Below, in pieces: positions 22,831 through 31,205 of a stretch of 64,000 nucleotides of DNA. The position numbers and the translations under genes were made by a program. Each line of letters opens with the position of its first letter. The stretch's first letter is position 1. Source of the stretch: Mesomycoplasma ovipneumoniae (GTDB taxonomy: Bacteria; Bacillota_I; Bacilli_A; Mycoplasmatales; Metamycoplasmataceae); assembly GCF_038095975.1 (NCBI RefSeq), contig NZ_CP146003.1:434001-498000 (forward strand). The letters run 5' to 3'. Below the pieces are notes generated by a model. That model was not told the DNA's origin, made no database searches, and saw only the letters and a list, made by a program, of their open reading frames with translations.

Positions 22831-23404
22831 GATTTTCCCAGTTTTATGAGATAATCCTAAAAAGTGTCGGGTTTTCCGTGATTTTTAACTTTTTTGGCAA
22901 AAGTTAATTACCTATTTTAAAACACTGGCAAAAATCAATTTATGGAGAAAACAGCAAAAAACATAAAAAAAATACAACTACTATTTAAACTCAATGCAAA
23001 AAGATAACTCGTTTTTATTTGCAGCGAGCCTAAAAAAACATATGAAGTTTTGAAAGAACAATAACCAAAAGCCCTAAATTTATAGATTTCTAAACGGTTA
23101 AATTTAAGGCATTCCATCATATTTAAAAATATAATGGATAATCCGCATTTTCTGATTTTTTTATGGCAAAAACATCCTTGATTCCCCCTTAATTCAATAT
23201 CAAAATTTATTAATTATTCTTAGTGAAAGTTATTATAACATAATTTTATTTTAGACCAAGCATTTTTTTTTTTTTTTTTTTGAAAAATGTTGATTTTAAA
23301 ATAATAAAGATTAAGATTTTAACATAAAAAAACCCGGATTTACGGGTATTTTTTCATATTTGTATTCACTAAAAAGTAAATTTTGATATCAAACTGACAA
23401 ACTC
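22831..23404. mobile_element. MITE-like element, copy 1
   Basis: A 574-bp element bounded by imperfect terminal repeats GATTTTCCCAGTTTTATG and TATCAAACTGACAAACTC (the reverse complement is similar to the first). Inside are a 20-base T run near 23263-23282, a conserved A/T-rich core and a GGATTTACGGGT stretch near the right end shared with copies 2 and 4. No intact transposase. It is flanked by a 17-bp direct repeat (22799-22815 and 23408-23424) from the mnmA 3' end. Similar along nearly its full length to copy 2 at 30145. Confidence 0.85.
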
Positions 23405-23434
23405 AGGAAAAACTTGATTATTTAGACTAAAAAA

Positions 23435-24661
23435 TTAAATTAATTTAAAAAAAGTACGATTATAGCCAATAACCTTGCCTTTTATTGCGCTAAGAACCTC
23501 AAATGATGTCAAAGGTTTATTTAAATTTCGCGCAATTTGACTCCAGTCAATTACTTGATTAAGCCCAAAAATTTCAAGTTGGTATTTTCCTTGGCCGTTT
23601 GTAAGACCAGGAAGATAAATAACCCCGTATTTTGCCTTAATAAATTCAAATTTTTCGGAAGAATCTAAATTAATTTTTTTAGCAATTGAATCAGCGCAAA
23701 ACGAACCAAAACTATTATAAACAGGAATTTCGCTATCAAAAAGATCAAAACTATTTTTTCCAGCGCTTAAAATCGTTTTATAATCATCAGTTTTTTTGAT
23801 AATTCCAACCCGATTTCAGACATTTAGTCCAACTCCAAGCGAAAAATTTTCAGCAAAACTAGTTATAATTACAGCATATTCCTTAATTTTATCAGATTCA
23901 GAATAAATTTCAATGTCAAAATTACGGGCGCTAAAAAATGGACTAGTTCCTTGTTTGCCTAAAAATTCAATATCTAAAAGATGATAATCATTTTCTCTGG
24001 CAATTAGTGCTGATGAGCTAAAATTTATCGGTAAAAAATCAAGAAAAAAATTTTGTTCTTCTTTGGGCAAAGGTGCATTTAATTCGCTTTTGGAAATCTG
24101 TTTTTTTACAAGCAAATTATTTTCAACTTTTCCATGAGAACGGTATAAAAATGAACTAATTCCAAAATCAATAACATGATTTTTAATTAATTCAAGAAAA
24201 TCATCGTAAAACAAAGGCTTATCTTTTAAATCCTCTGGAATTATATTTTCAACATCAAGGGCAAAAACTTCAAGTCGATAGTTATGATCATTAGCTGGTG
24301 GCAGCGGCCCGAAATAAACTCCATCAGGATGAGGTCGATAAAATGAATCAAGCAAATAATTATTGGCATGACGCGTCATAGAATTTTCAAATTGATACAT
24401 TTTATCTTGTCGCGAAAAAGAATCATCTCATTTTAGCTTGTTTTTTTTAATATTGGCCGCAACTCAGTGAATAAAAACAAAACCTAATTCAGCAGTTGCT
24501 TCATAGTCAATTAAAGTAAGAGCATATGATTTTGCACCTTTAACTTTGTCTCATTTTATCGGAAAACTTACCGAATTAGGGTATTTTTTACCTAAATTGC
24601 CATTACCAAATTGGGTGTCTAAAACGCCATTTTTAACATCAGGAATATAAATTTTTATCAT
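23435..24661 (-). CDS. Tandem PEBP-like (YbhB/YbcL type) protein
   Basis: A 408-aa protein, about twice the length of a phosphatidylethanolamine-binding protein. The first half carries the PEBP landmarks: LIDYEA, FIHWVAANI (ligand-site His region) and GVYFGPLPPANDHNYRLEVFALD (the GP-PP-HRY-LYALD core). The second half contains a weaker echo, GVIYLPGLTNGQGKYQLEIFGLN, and ends like PEBPs (KGKVIGYNRTFF). This looks like a two-domain fusion or internal duplication whose second ligand site has decayed. No signal peptide, so probably cytoplasmic. It starts six bases after the lipoprotein at 24667, so they form an operon. Confidence 0.75.
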
Positions 24662-24666
24662 ATTTT

Positions 24667-26235
24667 TTAGTCTTTATCAATATTTTTTGTATTAATTATT
24701 ACAATTCGACCTGTTCCAGAAAATTGGGTACGATCTGGATCAGTAAATTGGAAATATTTGTCTGGTTGGTATAATTTTTCTAAATTTTGCTCAAGATTAA
24801 TAGGTTGGAAAGGTAAAAGATTACCACTTTTAAGAAAACCGCTAATATTTATTCGTCTTTCAACATAAAATATTTTTGGTTTTTTAGGGTCTTGTTTTTT
24901 AATTTCATCTTCAAGTTCAAGAAAACTTGCACTATAAAGTCCGCCTCGATGGAAATTATTAGAATTTATAAAAGGATATTTCTGGATTTTGTCAGTGAGT
25001 TTATATTTGTCAAAATCGTTAATCATACCAATTTGTTGAGCCCGAGCTTCTTCTCTAGTTTGAGGACCTTGAACTGGCAAAGGCAAATTTTGTTGGAAAG
25101 TTATGGCTTTTTGGGCTGAATTTTGTGAAAAAAGGCTTGGTTTTTGATTTATCAGGTTTTTTTGGCTTGTAGATTTAGGTTCGTTTTGATTTTGACTTTG
25201 ATTTTCAGGTTGATTTTTAATCTCAGGGGTATCAGGATTTTGGTCAATTATTCAATAAATACGATAAATTGCATCTTTTATTGTATTAGTTGACTCATCT
25301 ACATGAGTTTTTTGATCATTAAGAAAAAAAACACGCGGTTGAACTTTATATTTTCGCCCATCTTTTCCTGTTACTGTATATCTTTCTAATTTCTCAACTA
25401 ATTCTGCTTTTTTTTGGTATTCTTTATCATTCAAAACTGGAAGGTCCAAATTAGTTCCGAAATTATCTTGGATAATTTTATTAAGTCTATCCAAGATTTT
25501 ATAATCATAATTTCATCAAAAGGAGTTTGAAATAGGTTGCCTAGTTGCAGCTTCTATCGTGTTAATAATGAAATCAATCGGGCCAGTACCAATTCCAATT
25601 TCCTCACCTTCATTTGCTTTGTTTTTATCTTGTTGGCCTGAATTTCCTTGACCTTGCTGGTTTTGGGATTTAGCTTCTTCCTCTTCTTGCATTTTAATAG
25701 CTATTTTAGCAAGCTCATTGATTACTTTATAGCGTAAATATTCATCATCTAATTCCAAATTACTTACAGCAATACCTGATCCAAAAAGTTCGGGTAAAAA
25801 TTCTGGAAGCACCTTTAAATCTGTGGATTTTAGGTATTTTTCTTGCGACTGTTTTCATCGCTTTAAAAATTCAGAAGCTGTTAAATATGAGGTACCTTGA
25901 TAATATTTTTTAACAATTTCAGGAAAATTAGGAGTTTTAGCAAGTTTTTCAAGTTTCTTTTTAATTATATCATTAGGTTCGTTTTGAATAAAATTTTGGA
26001 AAGCTAACCGCCCACTAAATTCGAAAATTACTTTCGCAAAGGCAGTATTTGCAATTTCTTGAGTTTCAATTGATAGCGGTACATTCAAAATTTCGGTTAA
26101 TAATTTATATTTTTCTGCGGTATCACTATCTGAAAAATTTTTTACATCTGGGCCTTGATTTTCGATGCATGAAACAACAATTAACGGGAAAGACAAAGGT
26201 ATTAAAGCCAAAGATTTTTTAAATTTTCATTTCAT
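24667..26235 (-). CDS. Lipoprotein of unknown function
   Basis: A 522-aa lipoprotein. The signal peptide ends in a lipobox read as IVVSC, Cys about residue 23. The start is ATG at 26235 (MKWKFKK, W from TGA). The mature region has a Gln/Glu/Asn-rich low-complexity stretch (about residues 175-210) and a second Gln/Asn/Pro-rich stretch near 340-390. No enzyme motif recognised. It is directly upstream of the PEBP-like gene (5-base gap), so the pair may form a surface/cytoplasm unit. Confidence 0.8.
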
Positions 26236-26263
26236 TTTTACACCTACTTCTAAGCCTTAAATA

Positions 26264-26299
26264 AAAAACTAAAAGAAAAAAGATTATTCTTTTAGTTTT
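26264..26299 (-). terminator. Terminator of the ula/HAD transcript
   Basis: Hairpin AAAAAACTAAAAGAA ... TTCTTTTAGTTTTTT between the end of the 26333 gene and the start of the 24667-26235 lipoprotein gene. On the minus strand it ends in a T run, so it can end the ulaD-E-F-HAD transcript. Confidence 0.75.
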
Positions 26300-26332
26300 T
26301 TCACTTTGTAAAATGATACCATATTTTTCAAT

Positions 26333-26863
26333 TTATGACTCATTTTTTACATAAATTTCTTCAAAGCCATTTCGCCTTCAAAAAAACCCTTTAAAAACAT
26401 CATTATTTTGTAGCTTTGCGGATCTTTCGCGTTGATAAAGAGCTAAATTTGAATAATATTCTTTTGAAAAAAAGGGGATAATTCCGTTATAAATTAGTTT
26501 TAATGATTTTTTATCTAAAACTATTTTGCAATTTGGAACAGGAAAAAAAATAAAAATAGCATCATCAGGTTTTTTTAAAACAGCTTTTATATCAAGACGA
26601 AAATCAATTTTACGTAATTTCATCAGAATATTAAAATTATAAAAATTATAATCACCGTTAAAACTAAAGATTAGTTCTTTTTTATAAAAGTCGTTAAATT
26701 CGACTAATTCTTCCAAGGTTTTTGCTTTTTTTATAACAAAAGCCGTCATTCTTGGTGAGAAAAGTTTAGTAAAACTAGGAACAAGTCAATATCCATCTGA
26801 TAAGTGGTTAACTTTTATTTTAATAAATTTTGAAATTTTTTCTCTTAATCGGAAATTAGCCAT
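26333..26863 (-). CDS. Hypothetical protein, last gene of the ula operon
   Basis: A 176-aa protein with no recognised domain, rich in Phe, Lys and Asn, with no signal peptide. The start ATG overlaps the stop of the HAD gene by eight bases (ATGGCTAA), which indicates translational coupling. Two in-frame TGA (Trp). The position at the end of an ascorbate-utilisation operon suggests, but does not show, a related role. Confidence 0.65.
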
Positions 26864-27734
26864 AATATTTTGAAAAAAAGTTTGCTATTCCTTCGGTGTC
26901 ATTTGAATCTGTTATATAATCAGCATGTTGTTTTACTTCTTCAGACGCTTGGCCCATTGCGATAGCTAATTTAGTTTGCCCAAACATTGAAATATCATTT
27001 TTTGCATCGCCAAAGGATAAAGTCTTATCGAGATTTAGGCCATAATTTTGCTCTAAATAATTTAGCCCTTGACCTTTGTTTGAGCCAGAAATCATAATAT
27101 CAATTACTGAAGATTGCGACTGAACAAAATAAATTCCATCAACATTTTTAAGTTCGTCCATTGATTTTTCAAAAAGCTCAGGGTTACTATCTCGTTTAAT
27201 AAGTAAAAATTTTACCACGTCAAGATTAGAAATTTCGCTTTGAGATAAACTTTCATAGTCGTAAAATTCTAAAGGCAATTTTTCAGCTTCAGAAAAACTT
27301 TCATTTTCGTTTTTAAGGAAAGAAAATCACGGGCATGTTGTTTGTTTTTGGCTAAAAGCTAGCATATTTTTGGTTGTATAAATCAAGAAAAACACTTGAT
27401 TTTTGGCTAGGCTCTTAAAAATTTCTAAAACTTGACTTGGACTAAAAGTTTTACTAAAAACAACAGATTCGTTTTTATAGTCATAAATCAATGAACCATT
27501 GCAACTTATTATCGGAAAGTCTGGTTTTAGTGCAAAATAATATTTTTTTATAAAATATCAAGGTCTACCAGAGCAAAAAATAATTTTTTTGCCATCTTTT
27601 TTTAATTTTTCTATTGTTTCAACAGATTTTGGGCTGATTTGGTGATCAGATTTTAATAAAGTTCCATCGAGATCGAAAACAAAATTTTCGATATTTTTTA
27701 ATTTTTCTTTGATAGTATTATTGTTTTTGTCCAT
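26856..27734 (-). CDS. Cof-type HAD-IIB family phosphatase
   Basis: A 292-aa hydrolase with HAD motif I FDLDGTLL (nucleophile Asp), motif II FCSGRP, a Lys-containing KGQGLNYL and motif IV SFGDAKNDISMF. Cof-type enzymes dephosphorylate sugar phosphates or FMN-like substrates. The start chosen is the ATG at 27734, 17 bases inside the ulaF end; an ATG at 27752 and a TTG at about 27785 are also in frame. The overlap with ulaF places it in the ascorbate operon, so a sugar phosphate is a reasonable substrate guess. Confidence 0.88.
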
Positions 27735-28440
27735 AATATGCGTTTTTACCATGTTTTCGGTTATAATGTTTTTTTTGTAAAACAATATTAGCCTGACTTT
27801 GATCAGGATTTATTTGTTTTGTATAAAAGGCCATTTTTGCTACTTCTTCAAGAGTCATAGCCAGTTTAACAGCGTCTTCTGCAGATTTATTAGACCAACA
27901 AAAAGGCCCGTGTTCTTTTACTAAAACGGCCGGAGTTGCAATAAAATCAATATTATTTTTATTAAAATGATCAACTATGACTACACCAGTGTTGTGTTCA
28001 TATTGACCATTAATTTGTTCGTCAGTTAATGAATTTGTGCAGGGAATTGATCCATAAAAATTATCAGCATGCGTTGTTCCTAAGGCTGGAATTTCTTTGC
28101 CAGCTTGGGCTCAAGCCACTGAAAAAGGCGAGTGAGTATGGACAATTGCCTTAATTCGCGGATCTGCTTTATAAAGAAGTGAATGAGTTGGCGTATCACT
28201 TGATGGATTTAAATCAGTTTCGAGAACATTATTTTCAAGATCAACAGGAACCATATCTGAATATTTCATTTTTTCATAAGAAATTCCACTAGGTTTAATT
28301 ACATAATATGAGCGATCTGAACTTATGGCCGAAACATTTCCTCAAGTGTGAAGTGCTAATTTTGAATTATATAATAAAAGATTAGCCTCTAAAACTTGTT
28401 TTTGTAGTAAAACTAATTCGTCCCTATCTTTGATTTTCAT
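27718..28440 (-). CDS. ulaF: L-ribulose-5-phosphate 4-epimerase (ascorbate pathway)
   Basis: A 240-aa class II aldolase-family epimerase that turns L-ribulose-5-P into D-xylulose-5-P. The metal site is visible in GNVSAIS and [27 protein letters not shown] (His-X-His pair), and GPFCW is typical of the family. Several TGA Trp. It overlaps ulaE upstream by 17 bases and the HAD gene downstream by 17. Read with ulaE and ulaD it completes the route from 3-keto-L-gulonate-6-P to the pentose phosphate pool. The product could also be named AraD-like. Confidence 0.9.
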
Positions 28441-29320
28441 AAGCAATCCTTAAATTTTCAATGAAGAAATCACGTGCTTTTGCGATAATTTGGCTTTGTT
28501 TTGCCAAATTATCAGAAAGTGGTAAATTTTGGTCGAAATTTTCTTCTTTGTGCCACATTTCAATTACAAAAGGCACGGCAATTTGGGCTTTTAAAATGTA
28601 GCTAAAAGCAGAAACAAAATCGACATCACCTTGGGAAAACTCAAGATTTTTAAAAATTCCAGGCAGAGTATCTTTGAAATGAAAGGCAACAATTTCTGAT
28701 TTTCCTAGTTTAATTTCTGCTTCTAAATCATTTGAAAAACGGGATAAATTACCTAAATCCGGGTATAAAAGCACACCTGAGCCAATTTGTTTTTGAAGAT
28801 AAAGTAGTCTTGAGATTGTTCCAGCAAATTTTGTATCCATTGATTCAAATGCGATTGTGACACTATATTTTTTTGCTAATTTAACAATTTTTTTCATTGT
28901 TTTAATGAAAAAAATCTCAGAATCAGGATGAGGCTGTTCATAATAAATATCATAAGCAGCAAGCTGAATAATTCTAATTCCGAGATTTTTTGCTAAAATT
29001 AGTGCTTTTTCCATAATTTCAAGCGCTTTTTGGCGAACATTTTCATCTTTTGCGCCAAAAGGAAATTTTCGGTGCAATGATAAACACATAGAATTTATAT
29101 AAAAATCATTTTCAAATAAAGCATCGCGAATTTCTTTAATTTGATTTTTAGAAAAATCAAGACGAGCAGCAAATTCATCACTTTCATCAACAGACATTTC
29201 AATAAAATCAAATCCGGCTTTTTTTGCCACTTTAATTTTGTCGACAAATGTCAAACGTTTATCAATTGCTTTTTCGTAAATTCCTAAAGGAAAATTAATG
29301 TCAGTATTTTTTAAATTCAT
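28424..29320 (-). CDS. ulaE: L-xylulose-5-phosphate 3-epimerase
   Basis: A 298-aa TIM-barrel protein of the UlaE/SgaU family: PLGIYEKAI at the start, [33 protein letters not shown] (metal Glu) and FHFKDTLPG with a His ligand. The ATG at 29320 was chosen over an in-frame extension 37 codons longer because it has AAAGGA nine bases before it and the family starts here; the extension lies inside ulaD in another frame. It overlaps ulaD by 26 bases and ulaF by 17. Confidence 0.92.
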   Translation of the reverse strand: MNLKNTDINFPLGIYEKAIDKRLTFVDKIKVAKKAGFDFIEMSVDESDEFAARLDFSKNQIKEIRDALFENDFYINSMCLSLHRKFPFGAKDENVRQKALEIMEKALILAKNLGIRIIQLAAYDIYYEQPHPDSEIFFIKTMKKIVKLAKKYSVTIAFESMDTKFAGTISRLLYLQKQIGSGVLLYPDLGNLSRFSNDLEAEIKLGKSEIVAFHFKDTLPGIFKNLEFSQGDVDFVSAFSYILKAQIAVPFVIEMWHKEENFDQNLPLSDNLAKQSQIIAKARDFFIENLRIAYENQR

Positions 29321-29963
29321 CCTTAAATTCCTTTGCTTTTTCTTCAGGATTTTCAGCATCACGAATTGAACGGCCGGCAATGAAAATGTAAATTGGAATA
29401 TCTTTAAATAATTTAATATCCTCAACTTCAACTCCGCCAGTGATTGTAACTTTAAATCCTAAATCAGCGAGTTTTTTTACAATATCAATATCTTTTTGGG
29501 CTCATTTAACTCCGCTAGCTTGCGAATCGCGAGGACGGTGTCAAACAACTTGGGGAACACCTGCATTTTTTCAGTCTTGAACTTGTTCTCAAGTAAAATT
29601 ATTTGTCATTTCTACTTGAATTTCAAGGTTTTTCGCCATTTTTTGACTGTAATCATGAGAAAGATTGACTAAATCTTTGATTGTCGGAGTTTCAGCTGCG
29701 CAAATTACAGTTGTAAAATCGGCACCTGAGTCAAAAAACATTTTTCCAAAAACGTTTCCAGCATCAGCGATCTTACCATCGGCAACAATTATTTTATCAG
29801 GAAAATTTTTTCGAAGTTCGGAAATAGCTTTTTTACCTTCAGCGGCTAGTAAAATTGTTCCAACTTCAATAACATCAATATATTTTTCTGCTTTTTTTGC
29901 AGACAATATCGCCTCTTCAATACTTTGATTATCAAGAGCAATTTGTAAAAGTGGTAGTGCCAT
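29295..29963 (-). CDS. ulaD: 3-keto-L-gulonate-6-phosphate decarboxylase
   Basis: A 222-aa orotidine-phosphate-decarboxylase-like barrel. Motifs are [23 protein letters not shown] (catalytic Asp-Lys-Asp pattern) and TITGGV near the phosphate site, followed by [12 protein letters not shown]. It yields L-xylulose-5-P for UlaE. It is the first gene of the leftward operon: a minus-strand -10 lies at 30002-29997 and AAGGAAAGGA precedes the ATG. The usual ulaABC PTS permease genes are not upstream; instead there is a mobile element. Confidence 0.93.
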
Positions 29964-29996
29964 GTTTCATTCCTTTCCTTATAAATTTATATATAA

Positions 29997-30002
29997 ATTA
30001 TA
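29997..30002 (-). promoter_or_regulatory. Promoter of the ulaDEF operon
   Basis: TATAAT on the minus strand with a TG extension, about 34 bases before the ulaD ATG. No operator was evident in the flanking A/T-rich DNA. Confidence 0.6.
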
Positions 30003-30033
30003 CATTTTTTTATGATTTTTAGATCATTTTTGG

Positions 30034-30144
30034 CAAAACAATAGATCGTGATTCAAATTTTTGAAAAATTAGAGCATTTTTTGTTGGTCATTAAAAAAGC
30101 TAATTAGTTTTTTTGTTTAAAGTATTTTTTTAAACTAATTCCAC
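30034..30144. repeat. Direct repeat flanking MITE copy 2, left
   Basis: About 107 bases that recur at 30731-30845 on the other side of the element, including TTGGTCATTAAAAA and TTTAAATTTTTGAAA-like blocks. The two copies have diverged by substitutions. It looks like a long target duplication. Confidence 0.75.
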
Positions 30145-30730
30145 GAGTTTGCCAGTTTGATGAGTTAATCTTAAAAAATGCCCTGGTTTAGTTTTGGCTG
30201 CTTTTTTAACTTAAAAAGCAAAATATGAAATATTTAAACTACCTTTTTTAGCTAAAACACTCACAAAAATCAACTTATGATAAAATAACAAAAATCAAAG
30301 AAAATACAACTACTATTTAAACTCAATGCAAATAGAAAACTCATTTTTACTAACATTGAGCCTAAAAAAATATGTGAAGTTTTGAAAGAGCCATAATTAA
30401 AAGCCTTAAATTTATAGATTTCTAAACGGTTAAATTTAAGGCATACCATCATATTTAAAAATATAATGGAAAATTCGCATTTTCTGATTTTTTTATGGCA
30501 AAAACATTCTTAATTCCCCCTTAATTCAATATTAAAATTTATTAATTATTCTTAGTGAATCTAATTTTAACTTATTTTTATTTTTAACCAAGCATTTTTT
30601 TTTTTTTTTGAAACTGTTAGTTTTAAAATAATAAAAATTAAGATTTTAGGTTAAAAAACACGGATTTACCGATATTTTTGCTTATTTGTATTCACTAAAA
30701 AGTGAATTTTTGCATCAAACTGGCAAACTC
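30145..30730. mobile_element. MITE-like element, copy 2
   Basis: A 586-bp element with perfect 18-bp terminal inverted repeats: GAGTTTGCCAGTTTGATG at 30145-30162 and its reverse complement at 30713-30730. No coding capacity beyond short fragments on the minus strand. It has a T run near 30596-30610. Same orientation as copy 1. This is the best-preserved copy in the window and defines the ends of the family. Confidence 0.9.
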
Positions 30731-30845
30731 AGGAAAATAATCGACGGGATTTAAATTTTTGAAATATTAGATCATTTTTTTATTGGTCATTAAAAACGGT
30801 TAGTCAGATTTTTGCTAAAGCATTTTCTTTAAGTAATTTTTTACA
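30731..30845. repeat. Direct repeat flanking MITE copy 2, right
   Basis: Partner of 30034-30144 in the same orientation, beginning immediately after the right terminal repeat of the element. Confidence 0.75.
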
Positions 30846-30929
30846 GCTAGATTTACTAAACAATAAACTTAAAAAATATCATATATATAATTTATATTTA
30901 TTATATATGTATATAGAATTTATCCTAAC

Positions 30930-30987
30930 AAAAAAAAAAAAAAAAATATTTTTTTTTGTTTGTTTATTTTTAAAAAAAGTGTATAAT
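30930..30987 (+). promoter_or_regulatory. opp operon promoter with upstream A17 tract
   Basis: TATAAT at 30982-30987 preceded by GTG, with the transcription start expected near 30994. An A17 run (30930-30946) followed by a T10 stretch lies 20-50 bases upstream. Such tracts can bend DNA or vary in length, but this one is not in the -10/-35 spacer. Confidence 0.6.
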
Positions 30988-31006
30988 TTCTAGCAAGGAA
31001 AAAATA

Positions 31007-31126
31007 ATGCAATCAAAAAACTCTATTAAAAAAGCATGAGAAAATAAAATTAACATTATTAATAATTTTAATGTTAAGTTTTCCATTTTCTTTGAAATAG
31101 TAGTTTTTGACTCAATTTGTTCATAA
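31007..31126 (+). CDS. Putative 39-codon leader peptide of the opp operon
   Basis: A short ORF with a proper ribosome site (AAGGAA at 30995-31000), an ATG seven bases later and one TGA Trp codon. The peptide is rich in Asn, Ile, Phe and Lys. It lies between the opp promoter and a strong terminator hairpin, and its last third (31097-31109) is complementary to the left arm of that hairpin. It is placed like a classic leader peptide. No homologue recognised. Confidence 0.5.
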
Positions 31127-31190
31127 CATTAAGTTATATAGAATAAAAAAAACAAAAACTACTATCGAAAAAGATAGTAGTTTTTGTTTT
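31097..31190 (+). promoter_or_regulatory. Candidate transcription attenuator before oppA
   Basis: Three segments can pair in two ways. Segment 1 is ATAGTAGTTTTTG (31097-31109, inside the leader ORF), segment 2 ACAAAAACTACTATC (31152-31166) and segment 3 GATAGTAGTTTTTGT (31173-31187). Pairing 2:3 gives a 15-bp perfect stem with a 6-base loop followed by T5, an intrinsic terminator. Pairing 1:2 (13 bp) would prevent it. A ribosome covering segment 1 would favour termination. The oppA ribosome site AGGAGG follows at 31198-31203. Confidence 0.6.
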
Positions 31191-31205
31191 TAAAAAAGGA
31201 GGGAA

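Noticed and set aside
22935-23120. 61-codon minus-strand ORF in MITE copy 1
   Set aside because: It and the similar 60-codon ORF at 30270-30452 are parts of the repeated element, differ by indels between copies and have no ribosome site; copy 3 does not keep the frame. Treated as element sequence, not genes.
27735-27785. Longer HAD start (ATG 27752 or TTG 27785)
   Set aside because: Both lie inside ulaF and lack a convincing ribosome site. The shorter start leaves a normal N-terminus before the DLDGT motif. The choice is uncertain but the longer forms are not needed.
29321-29431. In-frame upstream extension of ulaE (37 codons)
   Set aside because: The extension lies inside ulaD in another frame and has no ribosome site. 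The ATG at 29320 has AAAGGA upstream and fits the family start.
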